From an uncultured Lachnospiraceae bacterium (GTDB taxonomy: Bacteria > Bacillota > Clostridia > Lachnospirales > Lachnospiraceae), in NCBI GenBank assembly GCA_947175775.1, contig CAMWNY010000231.1, positions 1-5,061 on the forward strand: a stretch of DNA of 5,061 nt, written 5' to 3'. Positions 1-5,026 of the stretch are shown piece by piece (positions within the stretch are counted from its first letter, which is position 1; each line of letters starts with the position of its first letter). Made by a program: the position numbers and the translations under genes. Below the pieces are notes generated by a model. It made no database searches and was not told the origin of the DNA. It saw only the letters and a program-made list of their open reading frames with translations.

Positions 1-53
1 CACGGTGGTGTGAGAGGTCGGCTAATCAACTAATGGTTAGCCTCCTACTCGAT
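1..53 (+). mobile_element. 3' end of a group II intron (domain VI, probable end of domain V), cut by the window edge
   Basis: Positions 12-50 fold as a domain VI hairpin. GAG (12-14) pairs with CTC (48-50), AGG (15-17) with CCT (44-46), and GGCTAA (20-25) with TTAGCC (37-42). There is a TC/T internal loop and an 11-nt terminal loop. The one unpaired base in the 3' strand is A47, which suits a branch-point adenosine. If the intron ends at AT (52-53), A47 is at -7, the usual place, and the AY end rule is met. The first ten bases (CACGGTGGTG) suit the 3' strand of domain V, but its partner strand is off the window. The overall look recalls introns of class C, which tend to sit next to terminator hairpins; that class call is from memory. 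Any reverse transcriptase/maturase ORF would lie to the left, outside the window. The exact 3' boundary could be off by a base or two. Confidence 0.72.
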
Positions 54-70
54 TTATATTATAGGAAGAA

Positions 71-517
71 TCAAAGCTTTGTATCCCGTTCCCTGCTTCC
101 GTATTTCTCTTCGCAGTATTTGCAGCGGTAAATTTCCTTTTTTTCATCCGTTAATATAAAGATATGCGGCAATTCCTGCTCAATTGAGGTGATGCAGCGG
201 GGATTTCTGCATTTTAGTACGTTCTTGATTTCCTTAGGAAGCGTGAGCGGCAGCTTTTCCACAATTTCGCTGTTTTTGATAACGTTTACCGTGATACTGT
301 GGTCAATAAAACCGATAATATCAAGGTTTAAGGTATTAATATCACACTCTACCTTTAAAATATCCTTCTTTCCCATTTTGTTGCTGCGCGCGTTTTTGAT
401 AATGGCAACCGTGCAGTCAAGCTTATCTAAACCTAAATGTTTGTAAATGCTGAGGCTTTTTCCTGCCTTGATATGGTCGAGCACAAAGCCTTCTTCAATT
501 TGTCCGACGTTTAACAT
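71..517 (-). CDS. pyrI: Aspartate carbamoyltransferase regulatory subunit
   Basis: This is the non-catalytic chain of aspartate carbamoyltransferase. It binds nucleotide effectors and carries a zinc site that docks it to PyrB, in the cytoplasm, in the second step of de novo pyrimidine synthesis. The 148 residues are close to the 153 of E. coli PyrI. The N-terminal allosteric domain keeps the effector-site residues known from E. coli: D14-H15 (D19-H20), K55 in the GKKDILKVE segment (K60) and K88 (K94). The C-terminal zinc domain has C103, C108, C132 and C135, with the same Cx4C and CKYC pattern as E. coli. The start ATG is backed by AAGGAGG nine bases upstream, inside the end of pyrB. The gene overlaps pyrB by 7 bp, so the two are co-transcribed and probably translationally coupled, which suits equal subunit supply. 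Its stop lies only 17 bp from the apparent group II intron end on the opposite strand. Confidence 0.97.
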   Translation of the reverse strand: MLNVGQIEEGFVLDHIKAGKSLSIYKHLGLDKLDCTVAIIKNARSNKMGKKDILKVECDINTLNLDIIGFIDHSITVNVIKNSEIVEKLPLTLPKEIKNVLKCRNPRCITSIEQELPHIFILTDEKKEIYRCKYCEEKYGSRERDTKL

Positions 518-1446
518 GATACGGAACCTCCTTCCACGGTAATTTCAAGCAATGTCAGCAAAAGAGCCATTCTTACATAGACACCGTACTGCACCTGACG
601 GAAATAGACGGCTCTCGGGTCGCTGTCTACCTCGACGGAAATTTCGTTGACACGGGGAAGCGGGTGGAGCACAATCATGTCTTTTTTGGCAAGCTCCATT
701 TTTTCCGTATCGAGGATGTAATAATCCTTCAAACGCACATAGTCCTCTTCATTAAAGAACCGTTCCTTCTGAACGCGTGTCATATATAAAATGTCAAGCT
801 CCGGCATAACGTCTTCAAGTTTGCGCACTTCTCTAAAGGGGATATTTTTTTCCCGCAGCATTTCTATAATATAGTCAGGAATCGTAAGCTCCTCAGGTGA
901 GATAAATACGAAGTGAATATCGTTATAACGAACAAGTGCGTTAATCAGAGAGTGGACGGTACGGCCGAATTTTAAATCGCCGCAAAGACCAATCGTGAAA
1001 TGGTCCAGTCTGCCTTTTATGGCACGGATGGTCAGGAGATCGGTAAGCGTTTGCGTGGGGTGCTGGTGTCCGCCGTCGCCTGCGTTGATTACCGGAATTG
1101 TGGAGTGTGTTGCTGCCACCATCGGTGCGCCTTCTTTTGGATGACGCATCGCGCAGATGTCTGCAAAGCATGAAATTACGCGAATGGTATCCGAAACGCT
1201 TTCGCCTTTTGCGGCAGAAGAACTTCCGGCGTCTGAAAAGCCGATGACGTTTCCGCCAAGATTTAACATTGCGGTTTCAAAGCTTAAACGGGTGCGGGTG
1301 CTTGGTTCATAAAAACATGTCGCAAGCTTTTTTCCGTCACAGCTGTGTGCATATTTTCCGGGATTTTTCTCAATGTCCTCGGCAAGCTCAAAGAGCTGAT
1401 CGAGTTCTTCCAGCGAGAAATCCAATGGTCTCATTAAATGTCTCAT
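511..1446 (-). CDS. pyrB: Aspartate carbamoyltransferase catalytic subunit
   Basis: The product joins carbamoyl phosphate and L-aspartate to give N-carbamoyl-L-aspartate and phosphate, in the cytoplasm. From the chosen start it has 311 residues, the usual family length. The carbamoyl-phosphate site shows as STRTR (49-53) in the context FYEPSTRTRLSFET. K80 of AAKGES is the mobile lysine donated across the subunit interface. HPTQ (129-132), GDLKFGRTVHSL (156-167), TRVQKERF (223-230) and HPLPR (261-265) are the other family motifs, all intact. The start is the ATG at 1444-1446, because GGAGG lies five bases upstream. The reading frame stays open for 46 more codons upstream, but those would cross the promoter and are unlike any PyrB N-terminus. 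The ATG four codons later would sit too far from the ribosome binding site. The regulatory partner pyrI follows with a 7-bp overlap, so the enzyme should be the allosteric, E. coli-like holoenzyme. Confidence 0.97.
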   Translation of the reverse strand: MRHLMRPLDFSLEELDQLFELAEDIEKNPGKYAHSCDGKKLATCFYEPSTRTRLSFETAMLNLGGNVIGFSDAGSSSAAKGESVSDTIRVISCFADICAMRHPKEGAPMVAATHSTIPVINAGDGGHQHPTQTLTDLLTIRAIKGRLDHFTIGLCGDLKFGRTVHSLINALVRYNDIHFVFISPEELTIPDYIIEMLREKNIPFREVRKLEDVMPELDILYMTRVQKERFFNEEDYVRLKDYYILDTEKMELAKKDMIVLHPLPRVNEISVEVDSDPRAVYFRQVQYGVYVRMALLLTLLEITVEGGSVSC

Positions 1447-1451
1447 AGAAT

Positions 1452-1456
1452 CCTCC
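1452..1456 (-). promoter_or_regulatory. Ribosome binding site that sets the pyrB start
   Basis: On the minus strand GGAGG is followed by five bases and then the ATG at 1446-1444. It decides between three in-frame ATGs: the one at 1458-1456 runs into this motif, and the one at 1434-1432 is 17 bases away. Confidence 0.85.
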
Positions 1457-1469
1457 ATTCTTGTCAGCG

Positions 1470-1503
1470 TTCGCAAGTTGTGCAAAAGAACAATAGTTGC
1501 GAA
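1470..1503 (-). promoter_or_regulatory. Hairpin in the pyrB leader, just upstream of the ribosome binding site
   Basis: Arms TTCGCAA (1497-1503) and TTGCGAA (1470-1476) are perfect complements. Inside them TTGT and ACAA (1490-1493 and 1478-1481) can add a second 4-bp stem above a small internal loop. No T-run follows, so it is not an intrinsic terminator. It ends 13 bases before the GGAGG, so it could influence translation start or mRNA stability. The fold is seen in the sequence; any control role is inference. Confidence 0.5.
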
Positions 1504-1518
1504 ACAAATCAATTTACA

Positions 1519-1540
1519 TGTGAAAACATTATTTTTCACA
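1519..1540 (-). promoter_or_regulatory. Promoter-proximal hairpin in the pyrB leader
   Basis: TGTGAAAA and TTTTCACA form a perfect 8-bp stem with a 6-nt loop. With transcription expected to start near 1549, the stem begins about ten bases into the message, which could shield the 5' end. As DNA it is also symmetric, so a protein operator just downstream of the promoter is the main alternative. Confidence 0.45.
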
Positions 1541-1555
1541 CAACATACTTTTGTT

Positions 1556-1584
1556 ATCATATCAGATTGATATATTGGATTCAA
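1556..1584 (-). promoter_or_regulatory. Sigma-A-type promoter of pyrBI
   Basis: On the minus strand TTGAAT (1584-1579) is a -35 box with 4 of 6 consensus bases and TATGAT (1561-1556) a -10 box with 5 of 6, separated by exactly 17 bp. The start point should be near 1549, giving a leader of about 100 nt before pyrB. Confidence 0.72.
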
Positions 1585-1590
1585 GAGTTA

Positions 1591-1602
1591 TTTTCGCGAA
1601 AA
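1591..1602. repeat. 12-bp palindrome TTTTCGCGAAAA upstream of the pyrB promoter
   Basis: The sequence is its own reverse complement over 12 bases and starts 7 bp upstream of the pyrB -35 box. CG-rich centres are rare in this AT-rich region, so it stands out as a possible operator. I do not recognise the cognate regulator. Confidence 0.4.
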
Positions 1603-1630
1603 AAATTTTGTTAAAATTTTGTGAAAAAAT

Positions 1631-1662
1631 TATTGTATAAAATTTTTATTTTTTATACAATA
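1631..1662. promoter_or_regulatory. 12-bp perfect inverted repeat with promoter-like spacing on both strands
   Basis: TATTGTATAAAA (1631-1642) is exactly complementary to TTTTATACAATA (1651-1662), with an 8-nt spacer. Reading rightward, TTGTAT (1633-1638) and TACAAT (1656-1661) are 17 bp apart, an acceptable -35/-10 pair for the gene at 1748. By symmetry the same pair exists leftward. It may be an operator, a promoter, or both in one. A stem of A/T pairs alone would make a weak terminator, so I prefer a DNA-level role. A related half-site TGTATAAAAT recurs at 1695-1704. Confidence 0.5.
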
Positions 1663-1747
1663 TTGGCAAATTATATGATATTATGTAAATATCGTGTATA
1701 AAATATAACGATATAACGGGTATGGATTTAGAAGGAGGAACAAAAAT

Positions 1748-2119
1748 ATGGAGTTTCAGGAGAGAAAGCGCTGGGTATTTTTCGGACTGCCGTTTACGTT
1801 TACGGTATATACCATTCGGGAGGAGGTTATCACCGTAAATACGGGCTTTTTAAATAAAGAAGAGAATGACTGCTATATGTATAAAGTGCAGGACGTGACA
1901 TTAAAAACTTCCCTTTTTGAACGGGTATTCGGGCTTGGGACGATTGTGTGCTATACAGGCGATACCACAAGTCCGCAGATTATTATGCAACATATTAAAA
2001 ATGCGAAGAATATTAAGGAATTTATATTGGAGCAGTCGGAGACTGCGAGAAGAAAGCGCCGCACAATGAACACACTCGATATTGGAGCAGACGGAAATGA
2101 CGGTATCGACGGCGAATAA
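1748..2119 (+). CDS. Small bacterial PH-domain protein (bPH_2 / DUF304 type)
   Basis: The 123-residue protein is nearly all one bacterial pleckstrin-homology-like domain (about residues 8-95). The best marker is the segment from YTIREEVITVNTGFL (21-35) through VQDVTLKTSLFERV (47-60) to FGLGTIVCYTGD (61-72). It matches the bPH_2 pattern of a strand, a 'GLL' turn, an 'I..VQ' strand and then 'GLGT..Y'. Unlike YdbS/YdbT proteins it has no clear membrane helices of its own. The tail is basic (RRKRR, 101-105) and then acidic. The start ATG has AGGAGG nine bases upstream. The carboxypeptidase gene begins inside its 3' end (23-bp overlap), so the two are almost certainly co-expressed. The ligand is unknown. 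Bacterial PH domains often act in protein contacts at the membrane, and a link to the carboxypeptidase is a guess from context. Confidence 0.85.
   Translation: MEFQERKRWVFFGLPFTFTVYTIREEVITVNTGFLNKEENDCYMYKVQDVTLKTSLFERVFGLGTIVCYTGDTTSPQIIMQHIKNAKNIKEFILEQSETARRKRRTMNTLDIGADGNDGIDGE
2083..2088 (+). promoter_or_regulatory. Ribosome binding site inside the PH-domain gene, setting the carboxypeptidase start
   Basis: TTGGAG ends nine bases before the ATG at 2097. A TTG at 2082 in the same frame is part of this motif, so it is unlikely to be the start. The site lies within the coding sequence of the upstream gene, as expected for translational coupling. Confidence 0.6.
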
Positions 2120-3386
2120 TTATGAATGGGACAACAGGGCGGCTGCGCTGCGGGTGATTGACGAATTGGAGGAAGCACAGTACAGCTATACGGCACAGGA
2201 TGAAGAGCGGGCGCGAAGGCGAAGGGAACGGATTCAAGAAATGAAGCGTCAGAAGGAGAAACAGCTTCTGATGCGAAAAGTTGCTCTTCCTGTGTTGCTT
2301 GCTGTAGTATTTATTGTGGTGTCTGCCGGGATGGGTATAAAAGCATTGGTAGGAAGGTATCAGACAACCGCTGCGGAAAGAACAATGGAAGCAGAAACGC
2401 AGAGAGAGGATGTGGCAGCAGATAAGGGCAGTGTGAAAGGGGAAAAGCTGCAAATGCAGGCGGACTTCAACCTTGCAGGCGCGGATATAACGGTGCCATT
2501 TCTTGGAATGCGCGAAAAGCAGACATTATTTATCGAGACGCATGTAACACGCACGCTTGGCGGAAAGAGCAAAGAGCCTGTACTTTTTGCACAGGCAGAT
2601 GACAATACAATCGGCTCCGTGGGGGAGTGTGTGAGTGAAAATGTTGTTTTTATTGATGTTGAAAGCCGACGTATTCTTGCACAAAAAGATGCGAAAATGC
2701 GTATCAGCCCCGCGTCCATGACAAAAATTTTAACGATTTTGGTGGCGGCGGAGCACATCACGGATGCCGATGCTATGTTTGAGATTACGACGGATATTAC
2801 GGATTACAGCTTTGTGAACCATTGCAGCAACGCCGGATTCGAAATCGGCGAACGCGTTACCGTGACGGATTTATTTTACGGGACAATTCTTCCGTCGGGC
2901 GCTGAAGCAGCGGTGGGACTTGCAAAATATGCCGCAGGATCACAGGAAGAATTTGTAAAGCTGATGAACGAAAAACTCGCGGAGCTTGGGCTTTCCGAGA
3001 CGTCACATTTTACAAATTGTGTGGGCATTTATGAAGAAAACCATTACAGTACGGTTTATGACATGGCTGTCATTTTGAAAGCGGCGTATGACAATCCGTT
3101 TTGCCGTGAAGTGCTCTCAAGGCGTATTTATACGACTACGCCTACGCCGGAACATCCTGAAGGACTCACGCTTTCAAATTTGTTTCTTAGGCGGATTGAG
3201 GACAGGGATACGCATGGGGAAGTGCTCTGTGCAAAGACCGGGTATGTGGACCAGTCAGGAAACTGTGCGGCAAGTTTGAGTGTGGGAAATGATGGACGGC
3301 TGTATATCTGCGTGAGTGCGCATTCACAAAGTTCCGGAACCTGTATTAAGGACCATGTAAGCTTTTATCAGTATTTTTTGCCATGA
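2097..3386 (+). CDS. Membrane-anchored serine-type D-Ala-D-Ala carboxypeptidase (peptidase S11)
   Basis: This low-molecular-weight penicillin-binding protein should trim the terminal D-alanine from peptidoglycan stem peptides outside the membrane. Of 429 residues, the first 60 or so are charged and probably cytoplasmic, with an R/K/E-rich, coiled-coil-prone stretch at 36-56. A hydrophobic helix (about 61-84) follows, then a linker and the catalytic domain (about 183-429). The active-site motifs are SMTK (207-210; nucleophile S207, base K210), SGA (267-269, in LPSGAEAA) and KTG (380-382). The second motif has Ala where E. coli PBP5 has Asn, a variant I recall from other clostridial members. 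There is no cleavable signal peptide and no C-terminal PBP5_C domain or amphipathic anchor, so the N-terminal helix must hold it in place. The start is the ATG with GGAG nine bases upstream. The gene overlaps the PH-domain gene by 23 bp upstream and the opposing CmpB-like gene by 19 bp at its end. No terminator is visible after it. Confidence 0.92.
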   Translation: MTVSTANNYEWDNRAAALRVIDELEEAQYSYTAQDEERARRRRERIQEMKRQKEKQLLMRKVALPVLLAVVFIVVSAGMGIKALVGRYQTTAAERTMEAETQREDVAADKGSVKGEKLQMQADFNLAGADITVPFLGMREKQTLFIETHVTRTLGGKSKEPVLFAQADDNTIGSVGECVSENVVFIDVESRRILAQKDAKMRISPASMTKILTILVAAEHITDADAMFEITTDITDYSFVNHCSNAGFEIGERVTVTDLFYGTILPSGAEAAVGLAKYAAGSQEEFVKLMNEKLAELGLSETSHFTNCVGIYEENHYSTVYDMAVILKAAYDNPFCREVLSRRIYTTTPTPEHPEGLTLSNLFLRRIEDRDTHGEVLCAKTGYVDQSGNCAASLSVGNDGRLYICVSAHSQSSGTCIKDHVSFYQYFLP

Positions 3387-3802
3387 GGTGATGTGAGTAC
3401 ATGCTCAAACAAAAGTCCTGCCAATGACCAAAAAGGCAGAAAATCAAGACGTATCACTCCGTTTACGTGCCAGCGGTGGCGGTCATAATTCCATGGGCAA
3501 ACGTGGTGCTTTGCCAAAAACGTACCGCTTAGGAATTCTGCGGCAAAGATAGAAGCGGCATAGAAAAGGGCACGCAGCGGAAATGATAATTTCTTAACAA
3601 TTAAAAATACCGGCTTAAAAAATGCGGCGCATCCGTAAATGGGAAACATATAAAGGGAAGTCTGTCCGACAAGCTGCAGTTCCCTGCGGCGCAGGGCGCC
3701 CAGTGCGGTAAACACGATTTCCATACACCATCCAATAACGCCGCATTTGATAAAGTCTTGTAAAATTCGAAAAAAAGGTAAGGGATAAACAAATTTCTTC
3801 AT
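3368..3802 (-). CDS. CmpB-like putative ABC transporter permease (type IV family)
   Basis: This 144-residue integral membrane protein resembles the 'putative ABC-transporter type IV' (CmpB) family. Markers in order are IGWCMEIVFT (23-32), MFPIYG (52-57), CPWNY (102-106) and NGVIRLD (114-120). Four hydrophobic segments lie at about 14-36, 48-70, 76-96 and 121-136. The family's function is poorly known, so 'transporter' is only a name. The ATG at 3802-3800 is the only ATG upstream of the conserved part in this frame; a TAA lies nine codons further up. No ribosome binding site is well placed for it. A five-codon ORF (MLLA, stop) with its own AAGGG ends in an ATGA overlap with this start, so coupling is possible. 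A terminator-shaped hairpin encloses the start codon and ends within codons 5-9. The product looks complete. Its 3' end overlaps the carboxypeptidase gene tail to tail. Confidence 0.78.
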   Translation of the reverse strand: MKKFVYPLPFFRILQDFIKCGVIGWCMEIVFTALGALRRRELQLVGQTSLYMFPIYGCAAFFKPVFLIVKKLSFPLRALFYAASIFAAEFLSGTFLAKHHVCPWNYDRHRWHVNGVIRLDFLPFWSLAGLLFEHVLTSPHGKKY

Positions 3803-3833
3803 GCCAAAAGCATAACCGGTTATCCCTTACCTT
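3770..3833 (-). terminator. Terminator-shaped hairpin over the start of the CmpB-like gene (possible attenuator)
   Basis: On the minus strand AAGGTAAGGGATAA (3833-3820) pairs perfectly over 14 bp with TTATCCCTTACCTT (3788-3775), with a 31-nt loop. Seven T bases (3776-3770) follow, the last two of the arm included. That is the layout of an intrinsic terminator for leftward transcripts. The loop holds the ATG of the CmpB-like gene and the 3' arm lies in its first codons. It may simply end the propeller-gene transcript, or control entry into the next gene. The long loop and AT-rich stem make efficiency uncertain. Confidence 0.6.
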
Positions 3834-3865
3834 ATTCATTTTTACTGTTAAATATTGTCTTTTCA

Positions 3866-3881
3866 TGCACAGCCCCGTGCA
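3866..3881. repeat. Short hairpin between the propeller gene and the CmpB-like gene
   Basis: TGCAC (3866-3870) and GTGCA (3877-3881) form a 5-bp stem around AGCCCC. It is small and has no T-run. It sits just downstream (leftward) of the longer hairpin at 3885-3912 and may stack with it. Confidence 0.3.
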
Positions 3882-3884
3882 GAT

Positions 3885-3912
3885 GAGTAGAGAAGATAAA
3901 TCTTCTCTACTC
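3885..3912 (-). terminator. Strong stem-loop right after the propeller gene
   Basis: GAGTAGAGAAGA (3885-3896) and TCTTCTCTACTC (3901-3912) form a perfect 12-bp stem with a 4-nt loop, three bases past the stop codon of the leftward propeller gene. There is no T-run on either side, so it is not a canonical intrinsic terminator. It could protect the mRNA 3' end or cause pausing. The better terminator lies further down, at 3770-3833. Confidence 0.5.
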
Positions 3913-3915
3913 GAT

Positions 3916-4962
3916 TTAATTGCTTTTGCTGATTTCTTCTAAGGCGGCTCTTGATGCTTCGTCAAAGCCTGTTACATTAACCGGACCCGACGCAGATGTC
4001 TTGTAAACGGGCGTCGTGCTTCCAAATCCCGTAAAATAGACATAGTTCGAAGTCGCATTGATATTGGAATGCGCACCTTCCCTGACAACCGTCATATCAG
4101 AGCCGTCGCGCCGTATGCGTTTTAACTGCGGCGTTTTACCGGATGTCTGATAGTAGATGAAGCTGTCGGTAACATTTATCAAATCTGTACGGTCGCTGTC
4201 AAGCAGCGTTTTTTCTCCCGTCGAGATATTAAGGCTTACAAGGGAATAATCGTTGTGGATGTCAATTCCATAGACGATATTACCTTCAATAATCGGCATA
4301 TAAATGTCTTCCGTTATTACCTGTCTTGAAGCTTTCGTATTTAAATCATATGCCATTAAGTGGAGATTGTCTTCATTATTAATGTAGTAGAAGGTGGAAT
4401 CCTGCACGCTGACAGGCAGAATGTCAAGTTCTAACAGCGTTTCTTTATTTTCACCGTCAATGCCGATACTCTTGAGTGAAATTTGGTCATCCGAGCTGGT
4501 ATAGTAAACAGTATTGTCTGCTAAAATTACGTACTTTCCAAGAACACGGTCAAGGCAGGCGACATTTTTGGGTTTATCTTTTTGGACGCGGTATACGCCC
4601 GTAGTACTGATAAGAAAACCAAGTCCCGCGTTTCCTCCGGAGCCGCCCTGATAATAATACAGGTATTTGCCGTCGGCATTAAGGCTTGCCACTTGTGTCG
4701 GGACCAGTTTCTTCATTTCTGATTCGTCGGGGCGCATGCAGTAGAGCGCGTTGTTGTCGTAAGGATTTGAGAAGTATACATACCCGTCGCTTTCGCAGAA
4801 CAGACCGCCATTGTAGAGATTTCCGGAAGTATTTCCTATCGTTCCTGGCGGGTTTTCAGGAATTCGGTTGGAAATTTTACTTACAACGAATAATCCCACG
4901 CAAATTATCACTGTTAAAACTGCTAAAACTGCGCAGATAATTGCAATCACTTTTTTCTTCAT
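3916..4962 (-). CDS. Membrane-anchored seven-repeat beta-propeller protein (DUF5050-like)
   Basis: The 348-residue product has a lysine-rich start (MKKK) and one long hydrophobic helix (about 5-29), then an extracytoplasmic domain. There is no lipobox and no evident cleavage site, so the helix probably stays as an anchor. The domain has seven repeats, each opening with a hydrophobic/aromatic strand: YVYF (61), YLYY (100), TVYY (151), TFYY (190), IVYG (229), FIYY (268) and YVYF (307). The steps are 39, 51, 39, 39, 39 and 39 residues. The longer step carries a Gly-rich insert at about 106-122. Each repeat then has a strand such as LKSIGIDG or LKRIRRDGSD and a short closing strand. This suits a seven-bladed propeller of the DUF5050/YWTD-like kind, common in Clostridia. 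Ligand and role are unknown. The ATG has AAGGGGG nine bases upstream. A promoter lies at 4998-5026 and a stem-loop follows the stop. Confidence 0.85.
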   Translation of the reverse strand: MKKKVIAIICAVLAVLTVIICVGLFVVSKISNRIPENPPGTIGNTSGNLYNGGLFCESDGYVYFSNPYDNNALYCMRPDESEMKKLVPTQVASLNADGKYLYYYQGGSGGNAGLGFLISTTGVYRVQKDKPKNVACLDRVLGKYVILADNTVYYTSSDDQISLKSIGIDGENKETLLELDILPVSVQDSTFYYINNEDNLHLMAYDLNTKASRQVITEDIYMPIIEGNIVYGIDIHNDYSLVSLNISTGEKTLLDSDRTDLINVTDSFIYYQTSGKTPQLKRIRRDGSDMTVVREGAHSNINATSNYVYFTGFGSTTPVYKTSASGPVNVTGFDEASRAALEEISKSN

Positions 4963-4997
4963 TGGTTTATTCCCCCTTAAATATGTGTGATGCTTAT

Positions 4998-5026
4998 ATT
5001 ATAATGATTTTATCAAAAAATGAAAA
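4998..5026 (-). promoter_or_regulatory. Sigma-A-type promoter of the propeller gene
   Basis: On the minus strand a perfect TATAAT (5003-4998) follows TTTTCA (5026-5021, 4 of 6 consensus bases) at 17 bp. The ribosome binding site AAGGGGG lies about 20 bases downstream of the -10 box, so the leader is short. The region beyond, to 5061, is AT-rich with no gene visible. Confidence 0.65.

Larger units (their letters stand above)
1447..1747. other. Divergent intergenic control region between pyrB and the PH-domain gene
   Basis: No gene is visible in these 301 bp, which are very AT-rich, especially 1600-1710. From left to right the region holds the pyrB ribosome binding site, two hairpins of the pyrB leader, the pyrB promoter (1556-1584), a 12-bp palindrome (1591-1602), two AAAATTTTGT repeats 11 bp apart (1602-1622), a 12-bp perfect inverted repeat (1631-1662), a tandem ATATAACG pair (1703-1718) and the ribosome binding site of the rightward gene. 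I see no PyrR-type RNA binding loop, no T-box and no known riboswitch. Confidence 0.8.

Noticed and set aside
189..446. Open frame on the + strand inside pyrI
   Set aside because: It is the antisense shadow of a clear pyrI gene and has no ribosome binding site or recognisable family.
1519..1540. Short ORF (MLCEK, stop) in the pyrB leader as an attenuation peptide
   Set aside because: It has no ribosome binding site, lacks a run of regulatory codons and no terminator follows it.
1447..1584. In-frame N-terminal extension of pyrB by 46 codons
   Set aside because: The extension would begin upstream of the predicted pyrB promoter -10 box, has no ribosome binding site, and PyrB proteins begin near residue 47 of this frame, where GGAGG is well placed.
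2022..2761. Leftward open frames across the PH-domain and carboxypeptidase genes
   Set aside because: They lie opposite well-supported genes, have low-complexity antisense composition and show no family features.
3615..3866. Alternative 83-codon leftward frame starting at 3866, overlapping the CmpB-like gene
   Set aside because: Only the frame of 3368-3802 carries the CmpB motifs. This frame reads as charged, non-membrane sequence and has no good ribosome binding site. A frameshift joining the two seems unneeded, since the CmpB domain is complete.
3907..3918. 12-base identity (CTACTCGATTTA) with the intron/exon junction at 45-56
   Set aside because: One 12-base match between two places is about what chance gives in 5 kb, and the stem at 3885-3912 has no bulged adenosine. 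It could be an intron target relic, but the evidence is too thin.
4686..4940. Open frame on the + strand opposite the start of the propeller gene
   Set aside because: It is rich in Arg and Cys, as antisense shadows often are, and has no ribosome binding site.
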